NCBI GenBank assembly: GCA_019828545.1
Contig: JACVRA010000165.1
Coordinates: 803,601-867,600 of the forward strand
Length of the DNA: 64,000 bases
Direction of reading: 5' to 3'
Source of the DNA: Paracamarosporium sp. OC-R06-R3
Lineage: Eukaryota; Ascomycota; Dothideomycetes; Pleosporales; Didymosphaeriaceae
Made by a program: the position numbers and the translations under genes. Below the pieces are notes generated by a model that was not told the origin of the DNA, did not search any database, and was given only the letters and a program-made list of their open reading frames with translations. Of the stretch, positions 1 to 12,053 are shown one piece after another (positions within the stretch are counted from its first letter, which is position 1; every line of letters begins with the position of its first letter).

Positions 1-343
1 GTCTGTGAAATCATAGGAAGCAGAGCTTTTGGAGCAGAAAAACAAACACAAGGAAGATAATCGTGTAAGTTGGCGTTACCAGACACTCTGAAGATTCCTT
101 GAAACGAACAATCATGATGCATAGTCGTAAATGACTCCCCATCGCATATCTTTCTCCCAACAGAGTCACCACAAATCCGGTAACTGACACGCAGCTTTGA
201 TCTTTCTTCTCTTTCCCTCTGAGATTAGGTTATCAAAGACCTTCATGTGATCAAATTCTGTCTATTGCACATTTAAGCTAAATGTAGGTGCATAACAATC
301 TAGCAATGAATGGGAGTCCCTTTTTACGCTGCGTAAAACAAGA
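1..343. other. Flank downstream of the AAA+ ATPase gene
   Basis: I see no gene here. The stretch lies 3' of the ATPase reading frame and presumably holds its 3' untranslated region. No repeat or RNA gene is visible. Confidence 0.4.
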
Positions 344-3300
344 CTAATTCCATTGGGCATTACTCTGAGGTTGCCATGTTGCTGCACCTCCCCTACCATC
401 GTTATGCTGTGGGTTATTGGCATAGGCTATGTCATTTCGAGGGTCGTTCCCTGTAGAAGAAAATCTAGGTTCGCTCATCGGTCCACCATATGTCTGAGGA
501 ACGGTTGCATACATTTGCTGTTGAGCTTGCTGCGCAGGATGTAGACTTTGAGCAGGGCCTTGAAAGTTACTTGGAGGTGAGGAGTGTTGTCCGCCCCCAT
601 ACTGCGGAGTTTGGAATTGCGACCGTGAAGCAGGGTACCCAAGATGAGCCCCTTCATGACCCATTTGTCTAGCGCGGTGGTCATTACGTTCCATTCTTTC
701 GTATGCAAGTTCATTGTCCGTACGGCCCAAGGTCTCTGCCCTATCCTGATCGTAAGATGCGGTCGCTTTATCAACCAAGTCGAAATGTGATGCACGGAGT
801 TGCTTCTGAATTGTAGGATCGCTCTCTCGCTCTAAGTCCCCGTCGTGGTGTGCAAGTGAAGCTGCGATAAGAAACGCGTTCCTTATTTGGCGCCCATTCC
901 ATGTGCCTATCCCTGATCTGTGAGCATGCTGATCATAGTGCTTGCGGGCGAAGTCTAAGATGTCGTTTTCAGCTATGGATAGGCGAGCTGACGCTTCACT
1001 CCGTTGCTGCTCGATAGTTCGCAAGCGTTTGATATTATGTTTGAAGATCTCGACGGTTTGATCCTTGTTGAGGTGATGATACTTCAGATGCAGGTGTACT
1101 CGTGACTTGATTGCCTCGTCTAGGACACCTACACGATTTGTAGTGAGGAAAAGGACCCCGTTATAATATTCCAACATTCTTAGAAACACTGTGGCATTCA
1201 GTCACCGCTCTTTTTGTATGACAAGATAACATACCAGACACGAGTGCATTTCTTTGGAGATCAGCACCACTTTTTTCCCTTTGCGCAATGAAAACGTCAG
1301 CTTCATCTAGGAGTAGAACGCAATCCCAAAGATGCGCTAAGCGAAAAATTTCTTTCAGAGATGATTCGACCTTCTCAGGGGTGAATCCCAAGTCGCCACA
1401 AGTTATTGGGAACAGAGGCTTCTTCCACTTCTGTGCAACTGCTTCGGCTGTTGCAGTCTTTCCTACGCCGGGAACACCGTGCAACAAAATCACAATGCCT
1501 CTACCTTTCCCTCGGATCAGATCTTGTGTAGGAACTTCGATCCCCTGAGATTCGAGCTGCTTCCTCATAAAATGTGATTGAAGTAATGCAGAGATGAGCT
1601 TTTTGTTGTCATCCAGTATCTGTAGTTGTTCGAATGCTTCGCCCTCTTCACCTTGTTTTTTTGTGCGCTTGAGGTATCGAGAATCAAGGGGAAGGAACTT
1701 GCGATCCCATACGGCGTAGGCAAACATGCGCCGAGGAAGTAGTGCTAGTTCGTCGTCTTTCGGAGGTGGCACAGGAACGTGTGAAGTAAGGCATAGGGCT
1801 GCATTTTGCTGGAGAAATTTGTCTAGCTCAGCCTCTTGTATCCACTTATCATCGTGAATCCTCTCATTCCATGAAGATTTAACCACGGTCCTGGTTTTGT
1901 CGGTCCAATCGATAATTGAATGGAGGTCAACTTTCTCGTCATGACCCGGGGGTGGCGGCGGCTTTGGCCCCATGTATGAAAAATCCGGCCTCCAGGACGG
2001 AACTGAATCAAATGCTTCAGTAAGATCCACAAGAACGTCACTCTCTACATGCTCAGGATTTTTCATCAGTCCCATTGTTTTAGGGTCCGTGATAAATTTG
2101 GAATCAGGGTCTTTGGTCAAGCTCCATCCACTGTAGAAGCTGTAGCGCTTGGTAACATGGTCTACAAAGTTGGCACCGTCAGACTTTGCCTGATAGAATT
2201 CTGTGGCCCCCTTTCCAGGAAGGTATTGTACGGGGAAGAAATCAAGCTCGGTGATTTTTTGCTCAATATCAAAGAACCATATGACCATAGTGGAGAGTTG
2301 AGCGCCGTATCTTTGGCCATCATGATCTAGGTAATAGCATCTCAAATTCCATTGGCTGTTTCTGTGTTCACATTCGTATAATGAACAACTGCATGGGAAA
2401 ACCGGAGACGTTGACAGTGAATAAACTCTCTTTATTCTCTGTTCAGTAGCGTCGGGCTTTGGGGGGTTGCTGGTTTTTTGGAAGTATATATAATCGCCAA
2501 TTTTGAAGAGGTAATCTAGTTCGTGGTAGCGAACAGTCTGTGATTTGGAGGGATCGGGATTATCGAACCGACGAGATGGAGGTATCAATTGCTCATCAAC
2601 GAATTTGATGTAGCAGCAAAGCTCTTCCTGGGCCTCCTTGCTACTGAAATCGTACTTGGTGTTGCTATTTGGCTTTCCATCTTGAATAGAAGAATCGTTT
2701 TCTTCCCTCGAGCTCGTGTCATCTTCATTCTCAGATTCTGATATGTTCTCGAAATTACCCATCATAATTTGTTCCACTTTATTCTTCATCTTGTCGTGGA
2801 CGGATAGAAGATAGCGAAACGGCCGGATAAACGTACGTGGCTCGCCTTTCCACTGTCTACCTTTGTTGGTGCAACTTCCCAGCAACTCCATTATGGACCG
2901 AGAATTTATCCTCACTCGTTGAGCCCAAGGATCGCCTCTGTAGTGTTTCGATGGATAGTATGGAGGAACAGCGCCCGGATTAGGTGGCGGAGGTGGAGGT
3001 GGAGGAAGGCGCGATGCTGTGGACATTGGGGGTGCTGGAGGAGGCGCTGGAGCCATGAAGAGACCCTCCATAGTGCGTCTGTCAGTCTCCATATCTATCT
3101 GGGATTGGATAGTGTAGTCAGTTTCGAGAACCTCAATCGCATAACGAGTTTCCTCCTCGGAAAATCTGTTCTTGAATTTCTCCCAGTTGCATTTGCGCAC
3201 TTCAGGAATGGTTCGTGTCGGACACGGCAGATCTTGAGCTTCAGCAGGGCCAATTGGCTCGCTTGCGATGCTCTTGGCTGCACTGCCCTGAAAATCCGTG

Positions 3301-3593
3301 CTGAAGGGTCGATCAGCGTTTACATCTATGGTGGGAAATCCTCCACTTGGTGGTGGCGGAGGGGGAGGAGAGATAAAGTCTGGTGGTGGAGCAAAAGGAT
3401 TGATGGGGGCGGCGCTGAGGTTTTGGATTGACTTCGTGAGGTGTCCGATCGTTTTGTCGACACGATCAATTGACTCTCGAATTTCGTCCAACCCGGCCAG
3501 CGATGGCTTTTGGCTATCGTCGGATGTTCTCTTGGGATCAGTTGGGAACGACTTCCCTTCGCCTATGCCCGTAGATTCGTCTCTGTTGTCCAT
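344..3593 (-). CDS. AAA+ ATPase of the fungal DUF7025/AAA type
   Basis: Two exons (3593-1235 and 1188-344) are split by a 46-bp GTATGT...CAG intron (1189-1234); the joined frame gives about 1067 residues. The ATG at 3593 (MDNRDES) is the first in frame; the frame stays open to 3638 but has no earlier ATG. The N-terminal third has a short helical stretch (IRESIDRVDKTIGHL) and several long proline runs, which look like disordered binding segments. A middle region rich in W and Y resembles the fungal DUF7025 module. The C-terminal AAA+ module has Walker A GVPGVGKTATAEA (about residues 705-717), Walker B LLLDEADVF (about 758-766) and a sensor-1-like FLTTNR just after the splice. ATP-driven remodelling is expected from the family; the substrate is unknown. 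It diverges from a STAND-like gene across about 670 bp. The call is firm for the ATPase, weak for any process. Confidence 0.88.
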
Positions 3594-4260
3594 GATCCGA
3601 AATGTATTGAATTCTGGGAGCGCGGATAGATAATTCACAATGTAGCGAAGCTCTTGTATCAGATATCTTCAGGCGAAATCTAGGGATGGTAGTAGCAATT
3701 CATGTGTCGCACATACGCTCGGCTCGTTTTGGAAGAAGAAGGGAGTTGGTTTAAAGGTAGCCGATGGGGATATCAGCATCATTGCAAAAAAAAAAAAAAA
3801 AGCAGCCCCCAAATTGGCATTCGATAAGATTTGGGTCTGCTGATGATTTGAAAAGCAGGCAACCAACCATGGGGCGAAACTCACTAGAGTTGTCCAATGA
3901 GGTGATGCGTAATCCACACGACCTGCAGTTGCGGCGCAGTGCATGCATTTCTCGCTTACGCATGCAATGAACCATAGTGCAACCTTACTGACTTCAATCG
4001 TGAGGCACAAATGCAACAGCACAGCCTTGTTGGGGTCACACTTGATCTATGAAAATCTTTCGGAGCTGTTAAATGTGCATGATCCTCCGGCAGACACTCA
4101 TGATGCTCTAGAGAGCGTGAAGTCATTAAAGTATCCCACAACGTATTTGTACAGAAATGGCAAAGCCCCAACTCGATGTTTAGCCTTGTCATGTCAACAC
4201 TGAGAAAAAATCGCAGGATATTTTAGCGATACACTCGACCGTAGCAGTCAAGCAAATCGC
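3594..4260. promoter_or_regulatory. Shared divergent intergenic region of the AAA+ and STAND-like genes
   Basis: This 667-bp region lies between the two outward-facing start codons, so it must carry both promoters. It contains an A16 tract at 3786-3801, which may act as a nucleosome-excluding stretch. No convincing gene is seen. Short open frames on both strands overlap each other and show no family resemblance. Confidence 0.45.
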
Positions 4261-6696
4261 ATGGACCTTTACGGAGCTATGGAGCTGGCAGCAACAGTTC
4301 CGCAACCTCCAAAGGCCGTCAAAGATGCCCTGAGCAATCAGCAAGAAGTACAGATTTTCGAACACTGGAAAAGCCACGCAGGCAAAGATTTGCATCACAC
4401 CTTTGGCGAGAAAACACATTATAATAGCCAACGCGCAGTTTGGAGGGCTCCTGTTACTTAGTAAGATTAGTCGTAAGACCCTTGAGACCAAGCTTATGAA
4501 ACGAGTAGTGAGCTTGAAACTGTCCTTGCTTCAGCACAACAACTCGATCCATCGTTCGATCTGAAGGGTTGCACATGGAATGACTTACTAGACCATGTCA
4601 ATACATTCATAGCGCTTGATGAATGCAAGGGCAAGAACAACAAATTCCGCTGGGTCGTCAGAAACGCGAAAGCTGACGTGCAATTATTGAACTCTTTGAT
4701 CTCAATCATTCCAGATGAGAAGGGATTGAGTATCCTCCGTGGTGGACTTTCCATCATTTTCCAGGTCAGTCAAGAATATTGAATAACTCTAAATCGTGAC
4801 CAGACAGCCTGATCACGCGCCCACCGATCTCTCGCTGACATTAAATCACGTGACAGTCATGGATTCAACGGATTGAAACGAGAGAACAGGTGCTGTTTCT
4901 ACTCACGGAAATCATCGAGTTTTTCGTCTCGGTAGCCGAGCAGAGACGTTTATTTACGGATGATGAGCAGTTACGAGCATTACTTTTCGATCTATACGGG
5001 GGCATGCTAGACGCTATCCGTGAGCTGATCAGCATTTTACTTCGGACACATAAAGGTAGCTGTAAGAGATCGTAGCCCTAGTAACTTTTTCATCTGCTAA
5101 ATAAATAGGGCTCCAGCGCGTTCGTAAGCAGTTACCAGCTCATGAAGCTCAGAGAGTCGAAGCGATCATGACACACATCGAGAATGTCAAAACTCGAATC
5201 ACAAATCGAATGGGCATTTTGACCTTGGAACGTGACTCTAGCATCCACAGAAATACAGAAACTATCAAGAATGAAGTACAAGCCACACGCTACCATCTCT
5301 CTACTGTCGAAATCAGCGTAGACAACATATCCCACAGCATGCACGCGACGCAAAAAAATACCGAGAGAATCCATATCCAGAATCGAGATATCAGCAACCA
5401 GCTGAGCGGGATTGGGGCCTGTGTCAACACTGCTAGCGCCAATCTTGAGAGGTTTGTTGAGGACTCAGTAGCACGACAATTCGAGCGCTGGAAGAGAGAG
5501 TTCAACTCTGGTCTACTCGATATCCAGAGAGAGAATCAAGATCTTGTAAGCATGATACAGACGTCCATGTATCAATTTATGGGAGAGAAGATGAATGCTG
5601 AGAGTAGGTCCATCATCTGCAGCTTCAGTTACCCAATAGCCATATACTAACTGCGACAAAGGACTTGGTTGGCCCCCTCGCCCAACTTTCCAACACCGCC
5701 CATTGGTTTATCATCCTGTCGACATCCCCCTTGAACAGGTTATATACACTCTCAATGTGGACCCCACGCACATGCTTCAAGAAACGCAAGATATCTTGCG
5801 TCTTACACACGCCATGCATCCAGAGGGAGTCGCCAAAATACGCAATCTTTTATCAACAGGACAGTTCCACGATTGGATTGGCCTGCCTTTTCCAAACGTC
5901 CTTCTCGTGGACGGAAAGTGTAGGGATTTAAGCCAGGGAAGAACGTCCCCGTTGTCTATCTTCTGCGCTTCATTGGCCGCGACGCTGGCGCAATCTGAGT
6001 CAAACGTCGCTCTGCATTTTTTCTGCGGACGTCACAGCCAACCAGAACATGATCTTGCCAGCGGGCCAACCGGTCTACTTCGATCTTTGATCACTCAGCT
6101 GGTTCTGTATCCAAATGCCTGTACCATGCCGGCGATGGCAATGGAACAAAACATGTGGGACGCGATCATCAGGTACGACGTGTCGGCGTTACTCATCCTC
6201 TTCGAACAAATCTTAGTAAGTGTTTCTTCGACCTTGTAAACACAAGTGCTTTATTGATTCATGTCAGACACTATTACCTCCCTCAAAGGCTGTATATATA
6301 ATTCTGGACAACATATCTGACTACCAATCTGTCTTGTATAATTACTCACAGCCCACACTCCAGATCCTGCAACACCTGCACCGCCTAGCTGACGAACGCC
6401 GACCGGGGCCACGCCTCAAAATCCTGATGACAAGTGCAAACAGAACTATGGACATCCCATATATTGTCAACCAAGCAGGTGGCGAGTACGTCGCCCTGCA
6501 CATGGAACTTCTGAATAGAAGAGGTGGATCTATGCGTGGTCGCCCATTCGAGCAGGAGATCTGCACGATAATGCAGAGTCCACGCGATACCTCATTTTTG
6601 GATCCCTTGGACCAACGTGGCCGTAGGTCCTTGGGCGAGGACATGAGGCGTGATGCGTCTGCTGAGCGCCCACGGTCTGTGGGAAGATTTATTTAG
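4261..6696 (+). CDS. STAND-like protein with DUF7708-type N-terminus and degenerate P-loop
   Basis: Six exons: 4261-4460, 4509-4764, 4857-5055, 5109-5603, 5662-6215 and 6268-6696, giving about 710 residues. Introns are 48, 92, 53, 58 and 52 bp, all GT-AG. Residues about 75-230 (TWNDLLDHV through the helical LFDLYGGMLDAIREL) look like the DUF7708 helical domain found before NACHT modules in fungal STAND proteins. A long helical or coiled-coil stretch with repeated hydrophobics follows (about 240-380). The C-terminal part resembles a NACHT core: a strand LPFPNVLLVDG, then LFFCGRH-like and GPTGLLRSLITQLVL segments, and a Walker-B-like AVYIILDNI. The expected GxxxxGKS/T loop is replaced by VDGKCRDLSQGRTSPLS, so ATP binding is doubtful. 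There is no C-terminal repeat domain. It may work as a regulator or incomplete partner of NLR-type proteins; that role is inference. Confidence 0.75.
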
Positions 6697-7216
6697 TTGA
6701 TTGATATACACTAGTATCTTTAGAACTAGTGATTCATCTTGAATTTGCATATGTGAATCTAATATGTTTTATCTTTGATCTGAGTATTTGCTATCTTACC
6801 GGTTGCTTCTCAAACAGTTTCTTGATGAACGAATCTCGACCGAGCTTGCCATTGATCTTCATCGACCACAAAGTCACATTGTATAAGAAAAACCCGTACC
6901 TACCGGCGCAAATAACGGCCAAGAATGGTCTCCATAGCCCTGAATTTGCGCAGATCGAGCAGCATGCTAGGTATTACTTGCTTTGCAGGACCACTTCTGA
7001 TTCATTTGCTCCGTCTACACTACACCCCAATTGGATCTTGGATACGTACCGCCTAAAATCAACCTTGCAATTTGAGCATGATCACGAATTATTACATAAG
7101 GAAATATGGATGAATCGCATGATTTACAAATAATCGGGGCTTTAGTCATCACAATGTTATACAATACATCACCAATGAAACAAACACGGAATGGTATCTT
7201 GAATTGTTCGCTTTTG
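6697..7216. other. Convergent intergenic region
   Basis: This lies between the 3' ends of the STAND-like gene and the histidine kinase. One open frame at 6729-7133 (+, 134 codons) starts with a hydrophobic stretch but resembles nothing I know, and the AT-rich composition is like untranslated DNA. I do not call it a gene. Confidence 0.35.
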
Positions 7217-10200
7217 CTATATCCCATCCTTCAATTTCGGATTCATAGCCAAGATAGCCTTGTGCATGCAAGCGCATAACTCGGGAATACGGAATGGCTT
7301 GCTGATTACATCGTCCATGCCCGCTTCCAGCGCCTGCGTAACCTGCTCGCTCCTCACATTCGCCGTCACTGCAATAACAGGAACATGCCCCTTCACAACT
7401 CCCTGAGACTGCAACTTGCGTATCTCGCGCACACAAGTTAGGCCGTTCATTACAGGCATTTCCCAGTCCATTAGGATGAGCGATAAGCCCAGTGCGGAAG
7501 AGCCTTCTTTAGGAATGCAATACGTCGTTTTGCGGAGGTAATCGAGGGCTTCGACCCCATGATTTGCAACGGCAACGTTCATCCCAATATCCCTTAGCTG
7601 CTTCGCTAGTACACGCTGGTTGACAAGGTTGTCTTCAACTATCAGAATGTTAAGGAGCGCATTAGCTTCCTTGTTCTCGCTCAGCTTGCGACCCAGCACT
7701 GGGGGCTTATCGGTAGCGTCACGAGAACGATTGGCGAGTACGGAAGATTGTGCGCGTATGCTGAGTTTTGTTGCGCTGGTATCTTGGGGCGAGGGTGGGG
7801 AGGCTTTGCGACATTTTACGTAGAACGAGAAAGTGCTGCCGACCTTTGCTTTAGATGCAAAGCTTATGGCACCGCCACTAATAAGGTGTTATGACGGAGT
7901 TTGCTAGGACTGGATGGGGGAAGAGATGAACGTACTGCAATTCCGTGAGACGGCGTGAAATAAAGAGACCGAGGCCAGAGCCGCCTACAGGACGCAGTCA
8001 GCAAGAAGAAAAAGAAGCGTGGCGAGGTGGCATACCGTAATCAATATGTGTGCGAGGCGAAGCTTGCGAGAAACGTGCGAAGAGTAATTCATGCTCAGCA
8101 TCGCTTAACCCACGGCCTGTGTCACGCACCGAGAAGATGATATATACAACCTCTCCCTTTTCCCAGTCTACTTGAAGATCGGGCGACTCTTCTGCCCCAG
8201 GAGTACGATGGAATTTTACACGCTTGTCAATTCCTTGAAGTGGTTGTTCAGAAGACACTCCCAGCTTGACACAGATGTGGCGCGTTTCTTCAAGCCTTGT
8301 GAACTTAATGGCATTGGTAACGAGGTTCTACACAGTTAGTTGTTAGAACGAAGCATTCTCTGGTCTCACTCACAATCAGAATTTGTAGCACCCGTGTTGG
8401 GTCTAATGAAACGTATTCAATGCTTGTTTGCCTGCAAGAATCTTCGGCACAGTATTCTAGGGTAACACCTGCGGCTTTGGCTTCACCTTCAAACATCTTG
8501 ACAGCGTCGCGTGCAATTGACTGCAGTGGTACATCGGCAGGTGTCATAACGAAGAGACCTGAGTCCAGCTTTGACATTGTGAGAACGTCTACAAGACATT
8601 AAACAGCTAGAACATGCATGTTGTGAAGTATTGCTTACCGTCGACGATAGTCTTCATGTGCTTCGAGCATTGAACAATGGTATCTGCCGCTTCTAGGGTG
8701 GTATCTACAACGCTTTCATACGCCGCTTGATAGTCTGGAGTTTGTTGGAAAGCTTTCTGAGAAAAGATGATGCTCTGGAGGATGATCAGTATAGCTACAC
8801 CATGTCATCACAGTATCCCTACATCGGCACACTGCATAATAGCAGATAACGGGTTTCTCATTTCATGCCTAAGTCAATTGTTAGCAACTAGCAGAGCTGG
8901 TGGGGGGGACAAAACTCCATTTTCTAGAGCCGTGGCGTATAATCCCACGACGTCGTAGTCTATACATTATGATTTGGAGGATTTGCAACTTACGATGTTG
9001 TATCGATGAAATTCTCTAATTTCCGTTTCGATTCCTTTGCATGAAGCGCTTGGGTTGCCTGCAGCTTTTCACCAAATTTTTGCTTGCTGATGTCCTGAAA
9101 GCAACCCACGATCTCCAATAACTCACCCTCTTCTGACAGCTCAGGCTGAATGGAAAGCAATATGAATCGAGGTTCTTCCGTTGACCCAGATCCATCAGTG
9201 CTGGGGTCAGCTACGGTCCATGTCCTCTTGATCCTCAATTCCCAAGTCCTATTTCGAAGTTAGTTAAGCCTAGTGTAAAAGTAACAGGAATGAAGTACTG
9301 ATGTTGCTTAGTATCAATCAGGGTCTGGAACTTTTTTTGACCGGCCTCGATATAATTTTCGTCGATGAGTGCCTCCCACGCATCGGAAAGCTCAACATCG
9401 CGATGTATGTAATCCGGATCCAAAATCCTCCACCACGCATCGTTGCGGTACGAATAGACGCCATTCAAGCCAACGATGAAGATTCCCAGATCGGCCCGCT
9501 CGGCAAAGCGCTGAAACTTCATGGCACTCCATTCGACTTCTTTCTGTGTGGCAACAAGTTGCCGTCTGAGCTCGCCTTTCATAATCTCTGCATTCTCAAT
9601 CGTGCGTTCTCGTCGATGGATGTCCTCCTCGTGCATTAGGATCGAAGTCAGAGAGGTGGACAGTAAACGACTTGCGACCATAACGAAGTGTCGATAATCA
9701 TCATCATAGGGGCGCCGAGGATTTAAGCCGATAACCATATACCCCAGTATGTTATCTTTCGATGATGTTGGGGTTATTGGACAGACCACAGCTTCCCGAC
9801 AGGGGTCTCCATACCCCTGCCAATCTACGTCCTGGACAAGTTTGCTTGCTGGAGAGCCCTCCCTCAGGTCTACTGTGATTGGGCCCCGAGCAGCCATTGC
9901 CTCTCGAAAATATGACATGAACCCGTCGTTGCCATAGTAGTCAAGCTTCGCAACAGCAGCAGGAGAATCCTTGGGTAGACCGAAAACACCACGTAAAGAA
10001 CAATCCTGATATTCCTCCACCTGACCTGTGACACTAGAACAAGAACTGCTTTCAAACATGGCCTCGACCGAGTAGAGGAGTGCGAAGGGCATGTCCTTGG
10101 TGTTGCGAGATAGAATCTCCGTAGTAAGATTCCAATAGGCATTCAGATTGCGCGCTCGTGGGACCTCTTCACTCAACTGCAAGACAGTATGCGCCCGTCG

Positions 10201-11160
10201 CTCTGCAACAACCTCCCTCGTAGTCTCTACTAGAGACTCGTAGTGAGCGATCGTCGCGCCCTCGGAATTGAAAATAGGTATAAAACTCCAAGAGAAATAC
10301 GATTCTTCCATAAAACCGTTACGTACCATATGGATGGGGTTGTTAATTCCTTCGATCGTTTCGCCTGTTAGGTTTCGTTCTATCAAAGGCTCAAAGTAAT
10401 GTGGCCAAACTGATGCCAGCGCGACACGAGCACTGACACTCATGCAGGGATGAAAGGCTCCTAGCAGTTCGATGTATGCTTCGTTATAGATCATGATGAG
10501 ATCGGGACCACAAAATACAACTGCAGGCCGTGCATCCTGCATGACAAGAGTGGTGATACTTCTGAGCTGCGGTGACCACCCACTCATGGGCCCCAAGGAC
10601 GTGTTGGCCCAGTCCATGCTGCGAGCCCAAGCAATGTGATCCGTCATTCTATCTGGCGGTGCATCATGAGTCCAGTCGAAAGTTGCGGTTTTGCTTTTAG
10701 AGGACACCTTTAACAAAGCACCGTCTGGCTTGCTGTACTTAGGTCTCCCTGTTGTTGAGTTATTGGTGAATGATCGACTGATGACAATCCATCGCTTTGA
10801 AATGTTTATCTTGATCCAGATGTAGTCATGAAAAGTGTACGACTCGGGAGCATCCCCATGGGTGTTCGCAATCCAATCTTTGAATCCTCCAATATCTTGG
10901 GGCAGGTCCACTACCAGAGAGGCATCTGGCACGGTCACGGGCTCTAGCAACGCATGCAGAGTTTTTCCAGAGTAAAAATCAGAAAAGGCTGCATTCCAGT
11001 AGGACACGTGAGATCCTTCTCGTGTAGTTTTCGTAGTGTCGATCACAAGAGTAGGTCGAGGATCATGTTCGATCAGATCCAGCGCCCCAACCCCGCTCAG
11101 ACAATTTGGAGCACATTGCGGTGGGTGCTTTGGTGACGCGTTCATAGCTTTGAGAGGCAT
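7217..11160 (-). CDS. PAS-containing hybrid histidine kinase
   Basis: Eight exons: 11160-9299, 9248-8994, 8868-8823, 8774-8639, 8588-8374, 8327-8036, 7984-7936 and 7877-7217; they join to about 1171 residues. Introns are 46 to 125 bp. Exons 3 (46 bp) and 7 (49 bp) are very short. The start is the ATG at 11160. The N-terminus holds PAS/GAF-like sensor segments (for example WANTSLGPMSGW and the FQDISKQK end of a PAS domain). The kinase core has the H-box SHEMRNPLSAI (His about 707, codon 706 split by an intron), N-box NLVTNAIKF, a DTGRGL box and the G-box GGSGLGLF. A receiver domain follows, with ILIVEDN and the phospho-acceptor in LILMDWEMPVMNG (Asp about 1089). There is no transmembrane segment, so it is a cytosolic sensor feeding the phosphotransfer route to Ssk1/Skn7-type regulators (family knowledge). 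The signal it senses is unknown. Confidence 0.93.
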
Positions 11161-12053
11161 CACCGTCGCGAAGTACTGCTCCCTTTTCTCTTGAAGCTGT
11201 CGGGCGAGGTGCAGAGGCTTGGGCAGCAGGCACCAAAGCCATTTGTGCGTCTCCTGCCGAGATTGGAGATGGAAGAAGTGGCAACTTGATGGCTTGCTGC
11301 CATCGAAAGTCTAGGCCTTGTGTTTTCGAGGATCCACTTATAACGTCGCTTTAATGTTTACGTCATTGACGTCACGTGATCTTTTGCTATAGGTCGCGCT
11401 GAACATACACCAGCTGAAAACAGCATCGAACATCATATTGCCGCATGTTTCGCCTCAAACAAAGCTAGATCAGCTCATCGGCTAGTTGCAATATTCATGT
11501 ACGCAGAAACTGATTGACTTGTGACAGCGTAAACCTGAAACCTCTTCAGTGGTCACGCTAGTCAAATTCTTCCTGCCCATTATTTCTAACACATCAACAG
11601 GCCTTAATGTGGTCGATATGGGGGGGATCAGAATGCTATCCGAGTAGAGGTGACTTTCTTGAACGCTAGGATAAATAGTGGGTATGGGAAAGCGAACCGA
11701 AACTAATGGTACTACAAATTGACTGAATCTTTGTTTTGGACGGGCAGTACACGCTTGAAGTACCCGCTTAAAGTACCGTCTCGTTTGGGATTACTTTTCG
11801 ATGCATAAGACTACTCGCGAGAGCTAATATGTGCTATTATCAGCTTAGCAACTTAAGGTTGCCTTCAGCAATATTTCATTTAGCCTGACATTCGCAATGC
11901 GTTTGAAACATAAGGCTATGGAATACTGGGTGTCATTCTCAGAGATCATTTACTTGACACGGTCCTCAATTAAATACCACGCGACCAAGGGATCCTGTTT
12001 GCACAAATATTGTACTGGGGTACGGCTATAGAAGTTTGGGTACCCGGAACGCC
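11161..12053. other. Upstream region of the histidine kinase
   Basis: This 0.9-kb stretch separates the kinase start from the 3' end of the aldolase gene. Apart from the CRE/E-box-like cluster listed separately, I see no gene or repeat. Short open frames here have no recognisable content. Confidence 0.4.
11358..11378. promoter_or_regulatory. CRE-like site pair with overlapping E-box
   Basis: TTACGTCA (11358-11365) is followed one base later by the perfect palindrome TGACGTCA (11367-11374), which overlaps CACGTG (11373-11378). It sits about 200 bp upstream of the histidine kinase ATG. TGACGTCA is the consensus for CREB/ATF bZIP factors such as Atf1/AtfA, which act below the HOG-type stress MAP kinase. 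Binding here is inferred from the match alone. Confidence 0.45.

Noticed and set aside
3786..3801. A16 tract as a retroposon tail
   Set aside because: No gene-like sequence or target-site duplication is attached; it is a simple homopolymer, as is the A23 run at 22274-22296.
6729..7133. 134-codon plus-strand open frame after the STAND-like gene
   Set aside because: AT-rich, no family resemblance and no sign of splicing to a neighbour; kept only as a note.
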